DNA from: Acinetobacter pittii
GTDB taxonomy: Bacteria; Pseudomonadota; Gammaproteobacteria; Pseudomonadales; Moraxellaceae
NCBI RefSeq assembly: GCF_034064985.1
Contig: NZ_CP139249.1
Location: 2,480,001 to 2,544,000 of the forward strand
Direction: 5' to 3'
DNA: 64,000 nt
Shown here piece by piece: positions 18,315 to 27,698 of this stretch. Under the pieces are notes generated by a model, which made no database searches, was not told where the DNA came from, and saw nothing but the letters and a program-made list of their open reading frames with translations. Every line of letters begins with the position of its first letter. The stretch's first letter is position 1. A program made the position numbers and the translations under genes.

Positions 18315-19843
18315 GGTTGTACTTCGAACCCCTGAATTGAAATATTATTTAAGTCATAAGCTTGGCGCGAACGTCCTGTTGCTGCAATGTATTGAACAAT
18401 ACTGCTGTAGATATCATAACGAGCTGTTTCGAGTTCTGAATTAGCACTATGAATCGCTTGTTCGGCATTTAATAAGTCAACCAATGAACGTGTACCGAGT
18501 TTGTACTGCTCTTGATAAAGCTCACGTGTACGAACCGTCGTCGCTTGGCGATTTGCTAAAACCTGCATTTGTCGTTGTTTATTTTCAATTTGCTCACGGC
18601 TGGTTCTGATCTGATCTAGAACATCCAGATAAACAGAATTCACTTTAGATTTAGCGGCTTCTTCTGCATAACTCGCCATTTTTACCTGAGAAGAAACTGC
18701 CCCACCTTGATAAAACTGACTGGTTGCTTCAAGCATGACCGAACTATATAGACCGTCATCTTCATCATTATTTGGATTTTTGCCATTAATGGCCTGACTC
18801 AAAGAACCTTTGACTGCCAAAGTTGGATAACGTGTTAAACGGGTCTGCTCTTTTTGCGCTTTAGCGACTTCAATACCCGCTTGGGCTGCGATCATTTTTG
18901 GAATGGTATTAAACTGAGGTTCACCATATAAATCAGATACTTTCACCAAATCATCTGAAATAATCCATCCCGTTCGAGAAACATCGCCACCCAATAATGT
19001 TCTTAAATGCTGCTGATATTGACGTAACAATGATTGCTGAGCAATCAGACCAGACTGAGCAGCTTGCAAATAAGATTGGGCTTGAATTGGATCGGCTTGA
19101 CTACTAATACCAGCATTTGCACGTAAATTAGCGATTTCCTGAATTCGCTGAATACCTGCAATTTGCTGTTCGGCAATTTTATTTAATTGAAGATAGCGCT
19201 GAATATTAATAATCGACTGTGCGACATCAAGTGCAATATCATCAATGCTGACCAGAACATTGGCCTGCTCGACTTGCAGCTTAGCCTTCTCAACCGATAC
19301 ACCTGATTTCACTTTACCAAAATCATAGAGCATTTGAGTTGCATTTAAAGTCAATAACTGCCGACCACGCTCACCACTGCTCAAGTCACCTGTGGTAATA
19401 CCACCTGAAATTTGAGGGTAATAACCCGCCTTTGCAACATCAATACCGGCGTTTTGGCCAGCTAAAGTTGAAATGGCTTGGGAAATATCAGGGTTACGCT
19501 GGATTGCGATTCTCACCGCTTCCTGCAGAGTCATTTTCCTTGATGGTAGAGTTGAATAAGATGAAGCTGCTCGATCATTGAGTTGAACAGTCGGAAACTC
19601 CTGAACTCTAGAACGATCTAGCTTAAAATTACTCAGCTCTTGCATTTTAGCAACTTTAAATTCATCACTACTTTTAGGGGTAAAAAGCTGCGATAAGTTG
19701 TTTTTCAATGTGTGATATTGCTCACTTGGTTTAGCGGCATATATCACCATAGGTACATGCAATGTAGTTAAAAGCATCAACCCTTTCAGGAAAGCCGGCT
19801 TTTTACATGTCCTTTTTACTCTTCTCTGGTTATATCCAATCAT
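18311..19843 (-). CDS. TolC-family outer-membrane channel of the type I secretion system
   Basis: 510 residues. An N-terminal signal sequence follows a basic stretch (hydrophobic core about residues 19-35). Two repeated TolC halves are visible: MTLQEAVRIAIQRNPDISQA at the first half, GIDVAKAGYYPQISGG, and in the second half EVAKAQKEQTRLTRYPTLAVKGSL. The conserved end motif GTRSLVDLLNAEQAIHSANSELETARYDIYSSIVQYIAATG is present. First gene of the operon, about 200 bases downstream of lptB's terminator, so it probably has its own promoter there. Confidence 0.93.
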   Translation of the reverse strand: MIGYNQRRVKRTCKKPAFLKGLMLLTTLHVPMVIYAAKPSEQYHTLKNNLSQLFTPKSSDEFKVAKMQELSNFKLDRSRVQEFPTVQLNDRAASSYSTLPSRKMTLQEAVRIAIQRNPDISQAISTLAGQNAGIDVAKAGYYPQISGGITTGDLSSGERGRQLLTLNATQMLYDFGKVKSGVSVEKAKLQVEQANVLVSIDDIALDVAQSIINIQRYLQLNKIAEQQIAGIQRIQEIANLRANAGISSQADPIQAQSYLQAAQSGLIAQQSLLRQYQQHLRTLLGGDVSRTGWIISDDLVKVSDLYGEPQFNTIPKMIAAQAGIEVAKAQKEQTRLTRYPTLAVKGSLSQAINGKNPNNDEDDGLYSSVMLEATSQFYQGGAVSSQVKMASYAEEAAKSKVNSVYLDVLDQIRTSREQIENKQRQMQVLANRQATTVRTRELYQEQYKLGTRSLVDLLNAEQAIHSANSELETARYDIYSSIVQYIAATGRSRQAYDLNNISIQGFEVQP

Positions 19844-19992
19844 GCTTGTCTTGTTGATCTTGTTTGTTATCGTTTAAAAGCTTCTACATTCTACATATTT
19901 TTTTGCATAAAGAAGCATAAATGAAGGAATAATTCACACATTATTTTTTCATCAATTGTTTAGACTAATTTATTGTTTTTAAAGTATAAATA

Positions 19993-20028
19993 TAAAAAAA
20001 CTAAAAAGAGACACTGACCTCTTTTTAG
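19993..20028 (-). terminator. Terminator of the lpt operon
   Basis: CTAAAAAGAG and its complement (20001-20010 and 20019-20028) flank an 8-base loop; read on the minus strand the stem is followed by seven T. It separates lptB from the type I secretion operon. Confidence 0.88.
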
Positions 20029-20050
20029 CCAAACAGATTAACTTTTTTGT

Positions 20051-20797
20051 TTAAACTGTAAAATCGTCACCTAAGTAGACTTTACGTACCTGTTCGTTAT
20101 CCAGAATTTCTTGTGGCGTGCCTTCAGCAATTACCGCACCTTCACTCACAATATATGCACGTTCACAAATTGCTAGAGTTTCACGTACGTTATGGTCAGT
20201 AATGAGTACACCAATACCACGATCTTTTAAAGTCTGGATAATATCTTTAATATCACCTACCGAAATTGGATCGACACCAGCAAACGGTTCATCAAGCAAC
20301 ATAAATTTAGGATCAGCAGCCAATGCACGTGCAATTTCAGCACGGCGGCGCTCACCGCCCGACACACTCATACCCAATGAATCTTTAATATGACTGATTT
20401 TAAAGTCATTTAATAATTCAGTAAGACGTTGCTGGCGCTGCTGTTTATTTAAGTCTTTGCGTGTTTCTAAAATAGACATAATATTTTCAGCAATTGTGAG
20501 CTTTCTAAAGATAGAAGCTTCTTGCGGAAGATATCCGATGCCTTTACGTGCCCGTTCATGCATTGCCAAATCGGACATATCAAGATCATCAAGGTGAATT
20601 TCACCTTTGTCCATACGCACTAGTCCAACAACCATATAGAAGCTTGTTGTTTTTCCTGCACCGTTAGGGCCAAGCAAACCAACAATCTGTCCACTTTGCA
20701 TACTAAAAGATACGTCTTTGACGACCCAACGTTTACTATAGTTTTTTGCTAAGTGCTTAATACACAAAGTTTGGGGTTGTTGAAGAGCTTGTTGCAT
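20051..20797 (-). CDS. lptB: LPS export ABC transporter ATPase LptB
   Basis: 248 residues. Cytosolic ATPase of LptB2FG, which extracts LPS/LOS from the inner membrane. Walker [12 protein letters not shown]-loop [12 protein letters not shown], signature SGGERRR, Walker [15 protein letters not shown]-loop ITDHNVRE. The ERR in SGGERRR and the [15 protein letters not shown] segment are diagnostic of LptB. Its start shares one base with the lptA stop. Confidence 0.98.
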   Translation of the reverse strand: MQQALQQPQTLCIKHLAKNYSKRWVVKDVSFSMQSGQIVGLLGPNGAGKTTSFYMVVGLVRMDKGEIHLDDLDMSDLAMHERARKGIGYLPQEASIFRKLTIAENIMSILETRKDLNKQQRQQRLTELLNDFKISHIKDSLGMSVSGGERRRAEIARALAADPKFMLLDEPFAGVDPISVGDIKDIIQTLKDRGIGVLITDHNVRETLAICERAYIVSEGAVIAEGTPQEILDNEQVRKVYLGDDFTV

Positions 20798-21345
20798 TAG
20801 TCACGCGCTCCTGGGAAACTTTTTGAAGTTGATGGCGGAATAATAATTTGAACACGGTTTGATGATGAACCTTGAGCTTCAACATCGCCTTTGTTCATAC
20901 TATATTTCAGTGAGTTACCACGAATACTTGAACCATCTTGATATAAATATGCACCACCAGTCAAAGTAATAATGCCTGTATCTGCATTATAAACAATGGT
21001 TTGACCCTCGCCTCGTGCAACGCCTTTGTCAGCACTAATTTGCTGCTGGAATTTAGACGGTCTACCTTTGGCAGTAATCGTTTGAATTTCACGTTTAGAG
21101 TTTAGAGTAGCCACAATTGAGTCGGCTTGAAGCTTCATCGTACCTTGCTCAATTACGACATTACCCGTATAAGTCGTTAAACCCGTTTTCTCATTATAAG
21201 TTGCACGGTCTGCTACTAACGAAATTTGTTGATTACGGTCAGACGGCAAAGCAAAAGTCGAAGCAGATGATAGAGCAACGAATGTAATTACCGCAGCTTG
21301 TTTTAGGAAAGCTGAAGAACGTTTTAAATTAAGACTTTGGTGCAT
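20797..21345 (-). CDS. lptA: Periplasmic LPS-bridge protein LptA
   Basis: 182 residues from the ATG at 21345, which has AGGAA 4-8 bases upstream; a longer frame to 21381 exists but lacks that support. A signal peptide ends near ASTFALPSD. The mature part is an OstA/LptA beta-jellyroll ([57 protein letters not shown]). It bridges LptC to LptD in the periplasm. The start lies 17 bases inside the lptC coding end, so translation is coupled. Confidence 0.95.
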   Translation of the reverse strand: MHQSLNLKRSSAFLKQAAVITFVALSSASTFALPSDRNQQISLVADRATYNEKTGLTTYTGNVVIEQGTMKLQADSIVATLNSKREIQTITAKGRPSKFQQQISADKGVARGEGQTIVYNADTGIITLTGGAYLYQDGSSIRGNSLKYSMNKGDVEAQGSSSNRVQIIIPPSTSKSFPGARD

Positions 21346-21877
21346 ACTTTCCTCGAATATTAAAAAATTCGTACTGACCATTATTCAAATTGGCTTTTAG
21401 TCCTTTGCTGACAAACTCGGCTTGCGGAGATTGAACAACCACTTGATGATTCGTTTCAATTTCTCTGGTTTTTGGATATCCAGTTAACTCATCAGTTTGG
21501 AATTCAATCTTCCCTTGTGGCGCAAGTTTAGTAGCAACCACATCGCCCGATAATATAACTTTACGGTTATCATCGTAGCCATTTGCCTGTTTTGCAAAGA
21601 ACGTTGCATCAACTTTGCCATCTTTATACATTGAGGCATTAAGTTGATCCAACTTTGATGTTTTTTGTTGCATATCCTGTTCAAGCTGACGAACTTCAGC
21701 ACGAATATACAAATTGCCTTGATCATCAGTTTGAGTCAAATGGACGCCCTGCGCTGAATATGTCATATTCTTCGCAGAACCAATGTCTAGTTTTTTTGCC
21801 TTGCCACTATAGTAGTAATAACCACCACTTATAGCAGCAACCACTACAGCAACAATTGATAAAACTCTGGTATCCAT
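21329..21877 (-). CDS. lptC: LPS export protein LptC
   Basis: 182 residues. A single N-terminal membrane anchor (LSIVAVVVAAISGGYYYYSG) is followed by the LptC jellyroll: YSAQGVHLTQTDDQGNLYIRAEV, VILSGDVVATK, TDELTGYPKTREIETNHQVVVQSPQAEFVSKGLKANL. It passes LPS from LptBFG to LptA. Overlaps lptA by 17 bases; 37 bases separate it from kdsC. Confidence 0.95.
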   Translation of the reverse strand: MDTRVLSIVAVVVAAISGGYYYYSGKAKKLDIGSAKNMTYSAQGVHLTQTDDQGNLYIRAEVRQLEQDMQQKTSKLDQLNASMYKDGKVDATFFAKQANGYDDNRKVILSGDVVATKLAPQGKIEFQTDELTGYPKTREIETNHQVVVQSPQAEFVSKGLKANLNNGQYEFFNIRGKYAPKS

Positions 21878-21914
21878 GAGCAGGAATAGCCTACCTTTTT
21901 AAGTAATCTTATTA

Positions 21915-22454
21915 TTAATGCGGTACTGCAAGATATTTTTCAAGAAGTTCTTGGTAAATGCCTTTTGCGATCAGCAACATATCACAGACTTCACGTACAG
22001 CACCACGCCCACCCATCGATTGCGTAACCAAATGCGCACGGCGACGTACTTCTTCGTGACCATTTGGCACAGTAACACTCATGCCTGCAATCGCAAAAGC
22101 CGACAAATCAGGCCAATCATCACCCATATATAAGCAATCTGAAGGTAAAATATTAAACTGCGCACATGCTTCACGCAGTGCAGAACCTTTGTCTTCACGC
22201 CCTTGAAAGACCAGATCTACCCCTAAGTCAGACATACGCTTTTCAACAATATTACTTTTTCGGCCTGTAATAATGATGACTTTCATGTTCGCTTGCTGCA
22301 CAAGCTTCATGCCTAAACCATCACGAATATCGAATGATTTAATTTCATCGCCACTATTGGTTAAGGTTACGAAGCCATCACTCAAAATACCATCAACATC
22401 CAGAACCAATGCCTGTAAATGACGTGCTTGTTCTAACAATGCATAAGATGCCAT
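21915..22454 (-). CDS. kdsC: 3-deoxy-D-manno-octulosonate 8-phosphate phosphatase KdsC
   Basis: 179 residues, a minimal HAD phosphatase typical of KdsC. Motif I is LDVDGILSDG, motif II IITGRKS, the conserved Lys/Arg region ...FQGREDKG, and motif IV YMGDDWPDL. It releases Kdo from Kdo-8-phosphate. Three bases separate it from kdsD and it is followed by lptC, the standard order. Confidence 0.96.
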   Translation of the reverse strand: MASYALLEQARHLQALVLDVDGILSDGFVTLTNSGDEIKSFDIRDGLGMKLVQQANMKVIIITGRKSNIVEKRMSDLGVDLVFQGREDKGSALREACAQFNILPSDCLYMGDDWPDLSAFAIAGMSVTVPNGHEEVRRRAHLVTQSMGGRGAVREVCDMLLIAKGIYQELLEKYLAVPH

Positions 22455-22457
22455 TGA

Positions 22458-23450
22458 TTAATTTACCCCTGCCTGAATAAGGTCATGCATACTAATTACA
22501 CCAATCACTTTGTTTTGGTCATCTACCACCACAAACTGACTAATTTTTTTCAGGTTCAGCTGTTGTAGAGCTTCTACCGCACGTGCTTCTTGAGAAATCG
22601 TTGATGGTTTTTTTGTCATCACTTCTGAAACAGGCAAATTCACATCGAAACCTTGCTGTTTATCAATTAAACGGCGCAAGTCACCATCGGTGAAAATACC
22701 AAGCAAATGTTCTTGTTCATCTACAATTGTCGTCAAGCCTAAACGTTTATTAGAGATTTCATAAAGCACTTGATTCATTGGTGTATCTGGTGAAACTTTT
22801 GGCAGCTCATCGCCTGTATGCATGAGGTGTTTTACATGTAAAAGTAAGCGTTTACCCAACGCACCTGCTGGATGCGAACGAGCAAAATCATCTGCGGTAA
22901 AACCACGTGCTTCAAGTAAAGCAACAGCCAGTGCATCACCCAATACTAAAGTTGCTGTAGTACTCGACGTAGGTGCTAAACCTAATGGACATGCCTCGTC
23001 AGATTCGCCTAAAGTTAAAGCGATGTCAGCATTTTGCGGCATTGGGCCTTTATCATCACGGCTAATGGTAATAAGAGGAACGCCAAGATGTTTGATGAGT
23101 GGCATCAACATCATGATTTCATCACTTTTTCCAGAATTGGAAATCGCAATTAAAACATCCCCACGAACCAGCATTCCCAAATCACCATGTCCAGCTTCAC
23201 CCGGATGCATAAAGAAAGATGGTGTACCAGTTGAGGCGAAAGTTGCAGCCATTTTACGGCCAATATGCCCTGACTTACCCATGCCAGTGATCACAACACG
23301 ACCTTTACACTGTAACAATATTTCACAAGCTCGGTTAAAACTGTCACCAATTTGTGTTGCTAACACGTCTAAGGCTTGTTGCTCAATACGCAATGTTGCT
23401 AATGCGCTGCTTTGGAAATCTGTAGGATTGGGCATACGAGTTTGACTCAA
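22458..23450 (-). CDS. kdsD: Arabinose-5-phosphate isomerase KdsD
   Basis: 330 residues. The sugar isomerase (SIS) domain occupies about 35-175 (GKSGHIGRKMAATFASTGTPSFFMHPGEAGHGDLGM, ISNSGKSDE, CPLGLAPTSSTTATLV), and two CBS domains fill the C-terminal part (MHTGDELPKV..., MTKKPSTISQEARAVEALQ). It converts ribulose-5-phosphate to arabinose-5-phosphate, the first step to Kdo. An alternative start five codons inside (MPNPTDF) is possible. First gene of the kdsD-kdsC-lptC-lptA-lptB unit. Confidence 0.95.
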   Translation of the reverse strand: MSQTRMPNPTDFQSSALATLRIEQQALDVLATQIGDSFNRACEILLQCKGRVVITGMGKSGHIGRKMAATFASTGTPSFFMHPGEAGHGDLGMLVRGDVLIAISNSGKSDEIMMLMPLIKHLGVPLITISRDDKGPMPQNADIALTLGESDEACPLGLAPTSSTTATLVLGDALAVALLEARGFTADDFARSHPAGALGKRLLLHVKHLMHTGDELPKVSPDTPMNQVLYEISNKRLGLTTIVDEQEHLLGIFTDGDLRRLIDKQQGFDVNLPVSEVMTKKPSTISQEARAVEALQQLNLKKISQFVVVDDQNKVIGVISMHDLIQAGVN

Positions 23451-23648
23451 AATAATTGATCTGATCTCTTGTGAAGATCGGTGATTTTAATCAAAAGATT
23501 TGGGGGCATTCTAACATAACTCAATCATCTACACGTTTTTAAATGTATAAGATTTCACAAGCTTATAAAATTCTTGCATAAACCTTTGTGAAAAATGATG
23601 CATCAGTTATGATGTAACACTGTTTTTGTTGAGCGTTTGAAAACCCTT

Positions 23649-25070
23649 ATGCAACCGTTTGTTTTATATAACTCTGAGCAACGAAAAAAAGTTGAATTTG
23701 TACCTCGCAAAGAAGGTCACATCGATATGTACGTCTGCGGTATGACCGTTTACGACTACTGTCATATCGGGCATGCTCGAGTTATGGTTGCATTTGACTA
23801 CATTATTCGTTTCTTACGTAGTCAAGGCTGGAATGTTCGCTACATTCGCAACATTACCGACATTGACGACAAAATCATCAAACGTGCGAATGAGAATGGT
23901 GAAGCAATCCAACAACTCACCACTCGTTTCATTGATGCAATGAATGAAGATGCGGCGAACTTAGGCTGTTTAGCACCAGATGAAGCACCTAAAGCGACTG
24001 AATATATCGATCAGATGCAAAACATGATTGGCAATTTGGTCAACAAAGGCGCTGCTTACCCTGCTTCAAACGGCGATGTTTATTTTGAAGTCACCAAATT
24101 TGAAAAATATGGACGCCTCTCTGGTCGTAAGCTTGATGATATGCAAGCTGGCGCAAGTGAGCGTGTTGATGTAGAAGTTGAAAAGAAACACCCTTTTGAC
24201 TTTGTACTTTGGAAACATGCAAAAGAAAATGAACCATCTTGGGCATCTCCTTGGGGTAATGGCCGTCCGGGTTGGCACATTGAATGTTCTGCAATGTCGA
24301 CTTGCTGCTTAGGCAATCACTTTGACATTCATGGTGGTGGTTCAGATTTAATGTTCCCGCACCATGAAAATGAAATTGCGCAAAGTGAAGCTTCGACTGG
24401 TGAGCAATATGTAAACTACTGGATGCATGTTGGCTTCATTAACGTTGATGGTGAAAAGATGTCTAAATCTTTAGGCAACTTCTTTACGATTCGTGACGTG
24501 ATGGAGAAATTCCACCCTGAAGTGATCCGCTACTTTATTGTGTCTTCACACTATCGTAGCCCTGTGAACTTCTCTGATGTAGCACTTAAAGAGGCAAAAA
24601 CTTCTTTAACACGTTTCTATCATTCATTTAAAGCTTATCAACAAGTGTATGGTCAAACGACAACTGAAACGCTTGATCAAAGCTTTATTGAACGTTTTAA
24701 CAATGCAATGTGTGATGATTTCAATACTGCCGAAGCAATGGCTGTGTTGTTTGAACTGAACAAAGAATTGAACCGTGCTGTAAAAGAAGAGCAAGCTGAC
24801 CAAGCGACTGTGCTTTATTCGACATTACGTCACCTCACCAACATTTTAGGTTTGGTACAACACAATGTAGATGATTTCTTAAAATCAGATATTGGACAAG
24901 AAGCGCTTGCTTTGTCTGATGCTGAAATTGAAGAGTTCATTCAACAACGTGTTGATGCGAAAAAGGCAAAAGACTTTGCTAAAGCAGACGGTATTCGTCA
25001 GTCTTTACTCGACCAAGGTGTGGTACTTGAAGACACTCGCCAAGGGACAGTTTGGCGTCGTGCTGATTAA
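23649..25070 (+). CDS. cysS: Cysteinyl-tRNA synthetase
   Basis: 473 residues, the expected size. HIGH-type motif is [13 protein letters not shown], with the zinc cysteine in [14 protein letters not shown]; further zinc ligands lie in HIECSAMS and [15 protein letters not shown]. The KMSKS motif is KMSKSLGN. The frame can be extended four codons to a TTG at 23637, but the ATG at 23649 matches family N-termini (MQPFVLYNS). Divergent from kdsD and followed by tRNA-Gly. Confidence 0.97.
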   Translation: MQPFVLYNSEQRKKVEFVPRKEGHIDMYVCGMTVYDYCHIGHARVMVAFDYIIRFLRSQGWNVRYIRNITDIDDKIIKRANENGEAIQQLTTRFIDAMNEDAANLGCLAPDEAPKATEYIDQMQNMIGNLVNKGAAYPASNGDVYFEVTKFEKYGRLSGRKLDDMQAGASERVDVEVEKKHPFDFVLWKHAKENEPSWASPWGNGRPGWHIECSAMSTCCLGNHFDIHGGGSDLMFPHHENEIAQSEASTGEQYVNYWMHVGFINVDGEKMSKSLGNFFTIRDVMEKFHPEVIRYFIVSSHYRSPVNFSDVALKEAKTSLTRFYHSFKAYQQVYGQTTTETLDQSFIERFNNAMCDDFNTAEAMAVLFELNKELNRAVKEEQADQATVLYSTLRHLTNILGLVQHNVDDFLKSDIGQEALALSDAEIEEFIQQRVDAKKAKDFAKADGIRQSLLDQGVVLEDTRQGTVWRRAD

Positions 25071-25094
25071 CTGTTCAATTAAATCACAAGAGTG

Positions 25095-25122
25095 TTGACA
25101 CTTTAGTGAAACACTCTATAAT
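25095..25122 (+). promoter_or_regulatory. Consensus sigma70 promoter of tRNA-Gly
   Basis: TTGACA (25095-25100) and TATAAT (25117-25122), both exact consensus, are separated by 16 bp, 11 bp upstream of the tRNA. Confidence 0.9.
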
Positions 25123-25133
25123 GTGCTCACATT

Positions 25134-25209
<76 letters not shown>

Positions 25210-25216
25210 AAATTTA

Positions 25217-25254
25217 AAAACCACTTAATTCGAAAGGATTAGGTGGTTTTTTTA
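25217..25254 (+). terminator. Terminator after tRNA-Gly
   Basis: The arms 25217-25229 and 25238-25250 (AACCAC.TAAT / ATTA.GTGGTT, one mismatch) form a hairpin followed by a T run. Confidence 0.85.
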
Positions 25255-25400
25255 TTGCTTTTCAGTTAACTAAAATCAGGCTACATCTGATTGTTTAATA
25301 TCAAAATGACCTTAATAAAAAAATTCAAATTTCAATTCATTTCTATTTAATTCTTAATATCTAAGTCGTGCTTTAAACCTTCAGAAAATTTGCTTGTATT

Positions 25401-25441
25401 TTAATCCATTTAGATTAATATATTTAATCTAAATGGATTAA
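25401..25441. promoter_or_regulatory. 18-bp perfect palindrome upstream of the lipoprotein gene
   Basis: TTAATCCATTTAGATTAA and its exact complement (25401-25418 and 25424-25441) flank 5 bases. It lies 80 bases before the lipoprotein start and is very AT-rich. It may be the operator of the TetR-type regulator encoded downstream at 27024, or a hairpin in the leader. No T tract makes it a clear terminator. Confidence 0.55.
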
Positions 25442-25520
25442 TTTTTAGTGCAAAAAAGCACTAAATCCAGTTAACACGGTAAAAAGTTAACAATTTAAAT
25501 AGCTTCAAAGGGAATGAGAT

Positions 25521-26918
25521 ATGAATAAAACTAAAAAAACTAGGCTAGGATTTACACTACTCATGCTAGTAAGTGCTTTAAGTATAACCGCATGTAATGA
25601 TAGCGATGATAATGAGCTTAGCAGCAATCCTTCAAATCCAGATTCGTCACTAACTGATTGTATGTGGCAAGACGGTCCGAACAGCAAGACTAATTCTGGT
25701 GAAGACCCTCTTAATTTTGCCTATCCGGATACAAATGTATCTTATTGGTCTTCAGAGTTTACTGTACCTGAAGGTGCAAAAATTCTTATTGATGGTGAAT
25801 TTCCGTATTCTCGTCATTTTTCATTAGTAAGCTATACATCAGTTGGTGAGCGAGTCAATTCTCTATTAGATAGAGCAATTAAACCTGATGATGGTTCTAC
25901 CAATACCTTTTTAGTTGGAAATGACCGTTTCGCAAAAGCAAGATCTTATAGTGTAAAACTTGAATTAGGAGATTTGCCTGCAAATCCTGCAGCAAATACA
26001 TTATATGCTCCAAAAACCGCAGATAATAAAGTGGCCATTTTATATCGGGTGTATGTTCCTAATAAAAATATGAATGTAAAAGGCAATGTGTCTTTCCCTA
26101 GAATTAAAGTACAACTTGCAAATAATGATATAAAACAAGGCAAAGAAGTCTGCGATATATTAAAAGTTAAAAAGGGTCCTATTGATCGAGTAACTACTCT
26201 ACCTCTACAAGGAATGATAAGCGCCTTTAATCAGAATTTATATGATGGCTTTCCTGCACAAAAAGAACCTAAGTGGTATAAGGCGTTTAGTGGCTTAGAT
26301 AACTTCAAATGTATTTATAAATATGATCCAGTTACTAAACAACCTATTTCTCAATGTGAAGGTTTGCCTGTTACTCCTAAACTAAACTATTGGGCTACCC
26401 CAGATAATGAATATGTCTTCGCTACTACCAGTAGACGTTTAGGCAAAGTGATTGAGCTAAAAGGAAAACTCCCGAATACGGAAAAAACTTTTGATAATGA
26501 GCCTTTTGTTCAAAAATCTGATGTCCGCTATGTATCAATTTGCACGAATGAACTCATTACTACAGCAACAAACTACTGTATTTATGACGAGCAAATTAAA
26601 AAAGTAAATTCAGATGGCTTCTACACCATTATTGCGTCTTTACCTGAAGACAGACCTTCAAATGCAAGAGAAGAATGCGGCGTTTACTATTTACCATTAA
26701 GTCCACGTGGTACGGGTTACACAGCTCAAGATGGCGTGACATTCGGGCATCCTGATTTCACACTTTTAATTATGAGAAATTTGCTACCAGATTCAAGTTT
26801 CGCTCATGCAATTCAGAATGTAAAAGCATGGGGTGAAGAAAAAACAGTTCTCGGAGATTACTTACCTGATATTCGATATACCAGTAAAGAAGACTTTGAA
26901 TCAAAAGGTTGTTCATAA
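25521..26918 (+). CDS. Uncharacterised lipoprotein (465 aa)
   Basis: A lipoprotein signal peptide (residues 1-25) ends in lipobox ITAC, followed by an acidic Ser/Asn linker. The mature protein has conserved-looking blocks: YWSSEFTVPEGAKILIDGEF, PYSRHFSLVSYTSVGE, LLDRAIKPDDGSTNTFLVG, NTLYAPKTADNKVAILYRVY, and RDLLP-type ending (FTLLIMRNLLPDSSFAHAIQ). I recall similar unnamed exported proteins in actinobacteria and proteobacteria, but know no function. Cysteines come in several spaced pairs, so disulfides are likely. GGGAATGAG upstream gives a ribosome binding site. A TetR regulator follows 105 bases later on the same strand. Confidence 0.8.
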   Translation: MNKTKKTRLGFTLLMLVSALSITACNDSDDNELSSNPSNPDSSLTDCMWQDGPNSKTNSGEDPLNFAYPDTNVSYWSSEFTVPEGAKILIDGEFPYSRHFSLVSYTSVGERVNSLLDRAIKPDDGSTNTFLVGNDRFAKARSYSVKLELGDLPANPAANTLYAPKTADNKVAILYRVYVPNKNMNVKGNVSFPRIKVQLANNDIKQGKEVCDILKVKKGPIDRVTTLPLQGMISAFNQNLYDGFPAQKEPKWYKAFSGLDNFKCIYKYDPVTKQPISQCEGLPVTPKLNYWATPDNEYVFATTSRRLGKVIELKGKLPNTEKTFDNEPFVQKSDVRYVSICTNELITTATNYCIYDEQIKKVNSDGFYTIIASLPEDRPSNAREECGVYYLPLSPRGTGYTAQDGVTFGHPDFTLLIMRNLLPDSSFAHAIQNVKAWGEEKTVLGDYLPDIRYTSKEDFESKGCS

Positions 26919-26934
26919 CTTTTAGTGATAATTT

Positions 26935-26966
26935 CATAAACCAATCCATTGAGTGATTGGTTTATG
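26935..26966 (+). terminator. Hairpin after the lipoprotein gene
   Basis: A perfect 12-bp stem CATAAACCAATC / GATTGGTTTATG (26935-26946 and 26955-26966) is followed by ATTTTTC, 17 bases after the stop codon. Confidence 0.75.
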
Positions 26967-27023
26967 ATTTTTCAAAAGGTAAGATAACTCAATTCATCCC
27001 TCACCTCTATTTCCAAAGCGCGA

Positions 27024-27650
27024 ATGAGCATAAAGACCAAAGAGAAACTAATTGAGGCAGCTATTTTTCTGTTTTCACAGAATAATATTGAAGCTTTGTC
27101 AGTACAGAAAATTAATGAAGCTGCCAAAGTAGCTAACAAATCTGCTTTGTACTATCACTTCAATTCAAAATGGGGATTAGTAGAGGCTGCATTAGATTAT
27201 GTGATGCAACCCTATGTAGAGGAGAGCTTGAAGATGCTGAACTCTATACATCCAGAAAATGTTAAAGTTTCAGAGGTTGTCGATTCATTAATGAACCCAA
27301 TGGTTAAAATCTTATTAAAAGAAAATGGAATTCACCATATCAAGTTTTTCTCGCGAACAATCAGTGCAGGCAATGAAGGAAGAGTATTAGTTGCTAAAAC
27401 ATTAGTCCCTATCTCTGATAAAGCCGTTAATTTATTAAAGCTTGCTTTACCTGAAGCTGATACCGAAGCTTTAACTCTAAAAGTTTTATTTACCTTTAAT
27501 ACAGTTTTAAATATTATCAGTGATGTTGGGCTTGAGCATTATTGGCCCACTAGTATTAAAGATCCAAAAATCATTGGAAAATATTTAAAAGATTATATCG
27601 AAGGTGGAATCAGGTTTAATGTAGATAAACCCACTTCATCTTTGGGCTAA
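27024..27650 (+). CDS. TetR-family transcriptional regulator
   Basis: 208 residues. The N-terminal helix-turn-helix is typical: KEKLIEAAIFLFSQNNIEALSVQKINEAAKVANKSALYYHFNSKWGLVEAALDYVM. The C-terminal ligand domain is helical without a recognisable ligand signature. It lies downstream of the lipoprotein gene on the same strand and may regulate it through the palindrome at 25401; that link is inference. Confidence 0.88.
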   Translation: MSIKTKEKLIEAAIFLFSQNNIEALSVQKINEAAKVANKSALYYHFNSKWGLVEAALDYVMQPYVEESLKMLNSIHPENVKVSEVVDSLMNPMVKILLKENGIHHIKFFSRTISAGNEGRVLVAKTLVPISDKAVNLLKLALPEADTEALTLKVLFTFNTVLNIISDVGLEHYWPTSIKDPKIIGKYLKDYIEGGIRFNVDKPTSSLG

Positions 27651-27656
27651 TATCGC

Positions 27657-27686
27657 AAAGTCTCCCCCATTGAAGAGACTTTCTAA
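27657..27686 (+). terminator. Hairpin between the convergent TetR and glycine-zipper genes
   Basis: The 8-bp perfect stem AAAGTCTC / GAGACTTT (27657-27664 and 27675-27682) lies just after the TetR stop codon. The T tract is weak. Confidence 0.55.
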
Positions 27687-27698
27687 GTATTAAATGAC

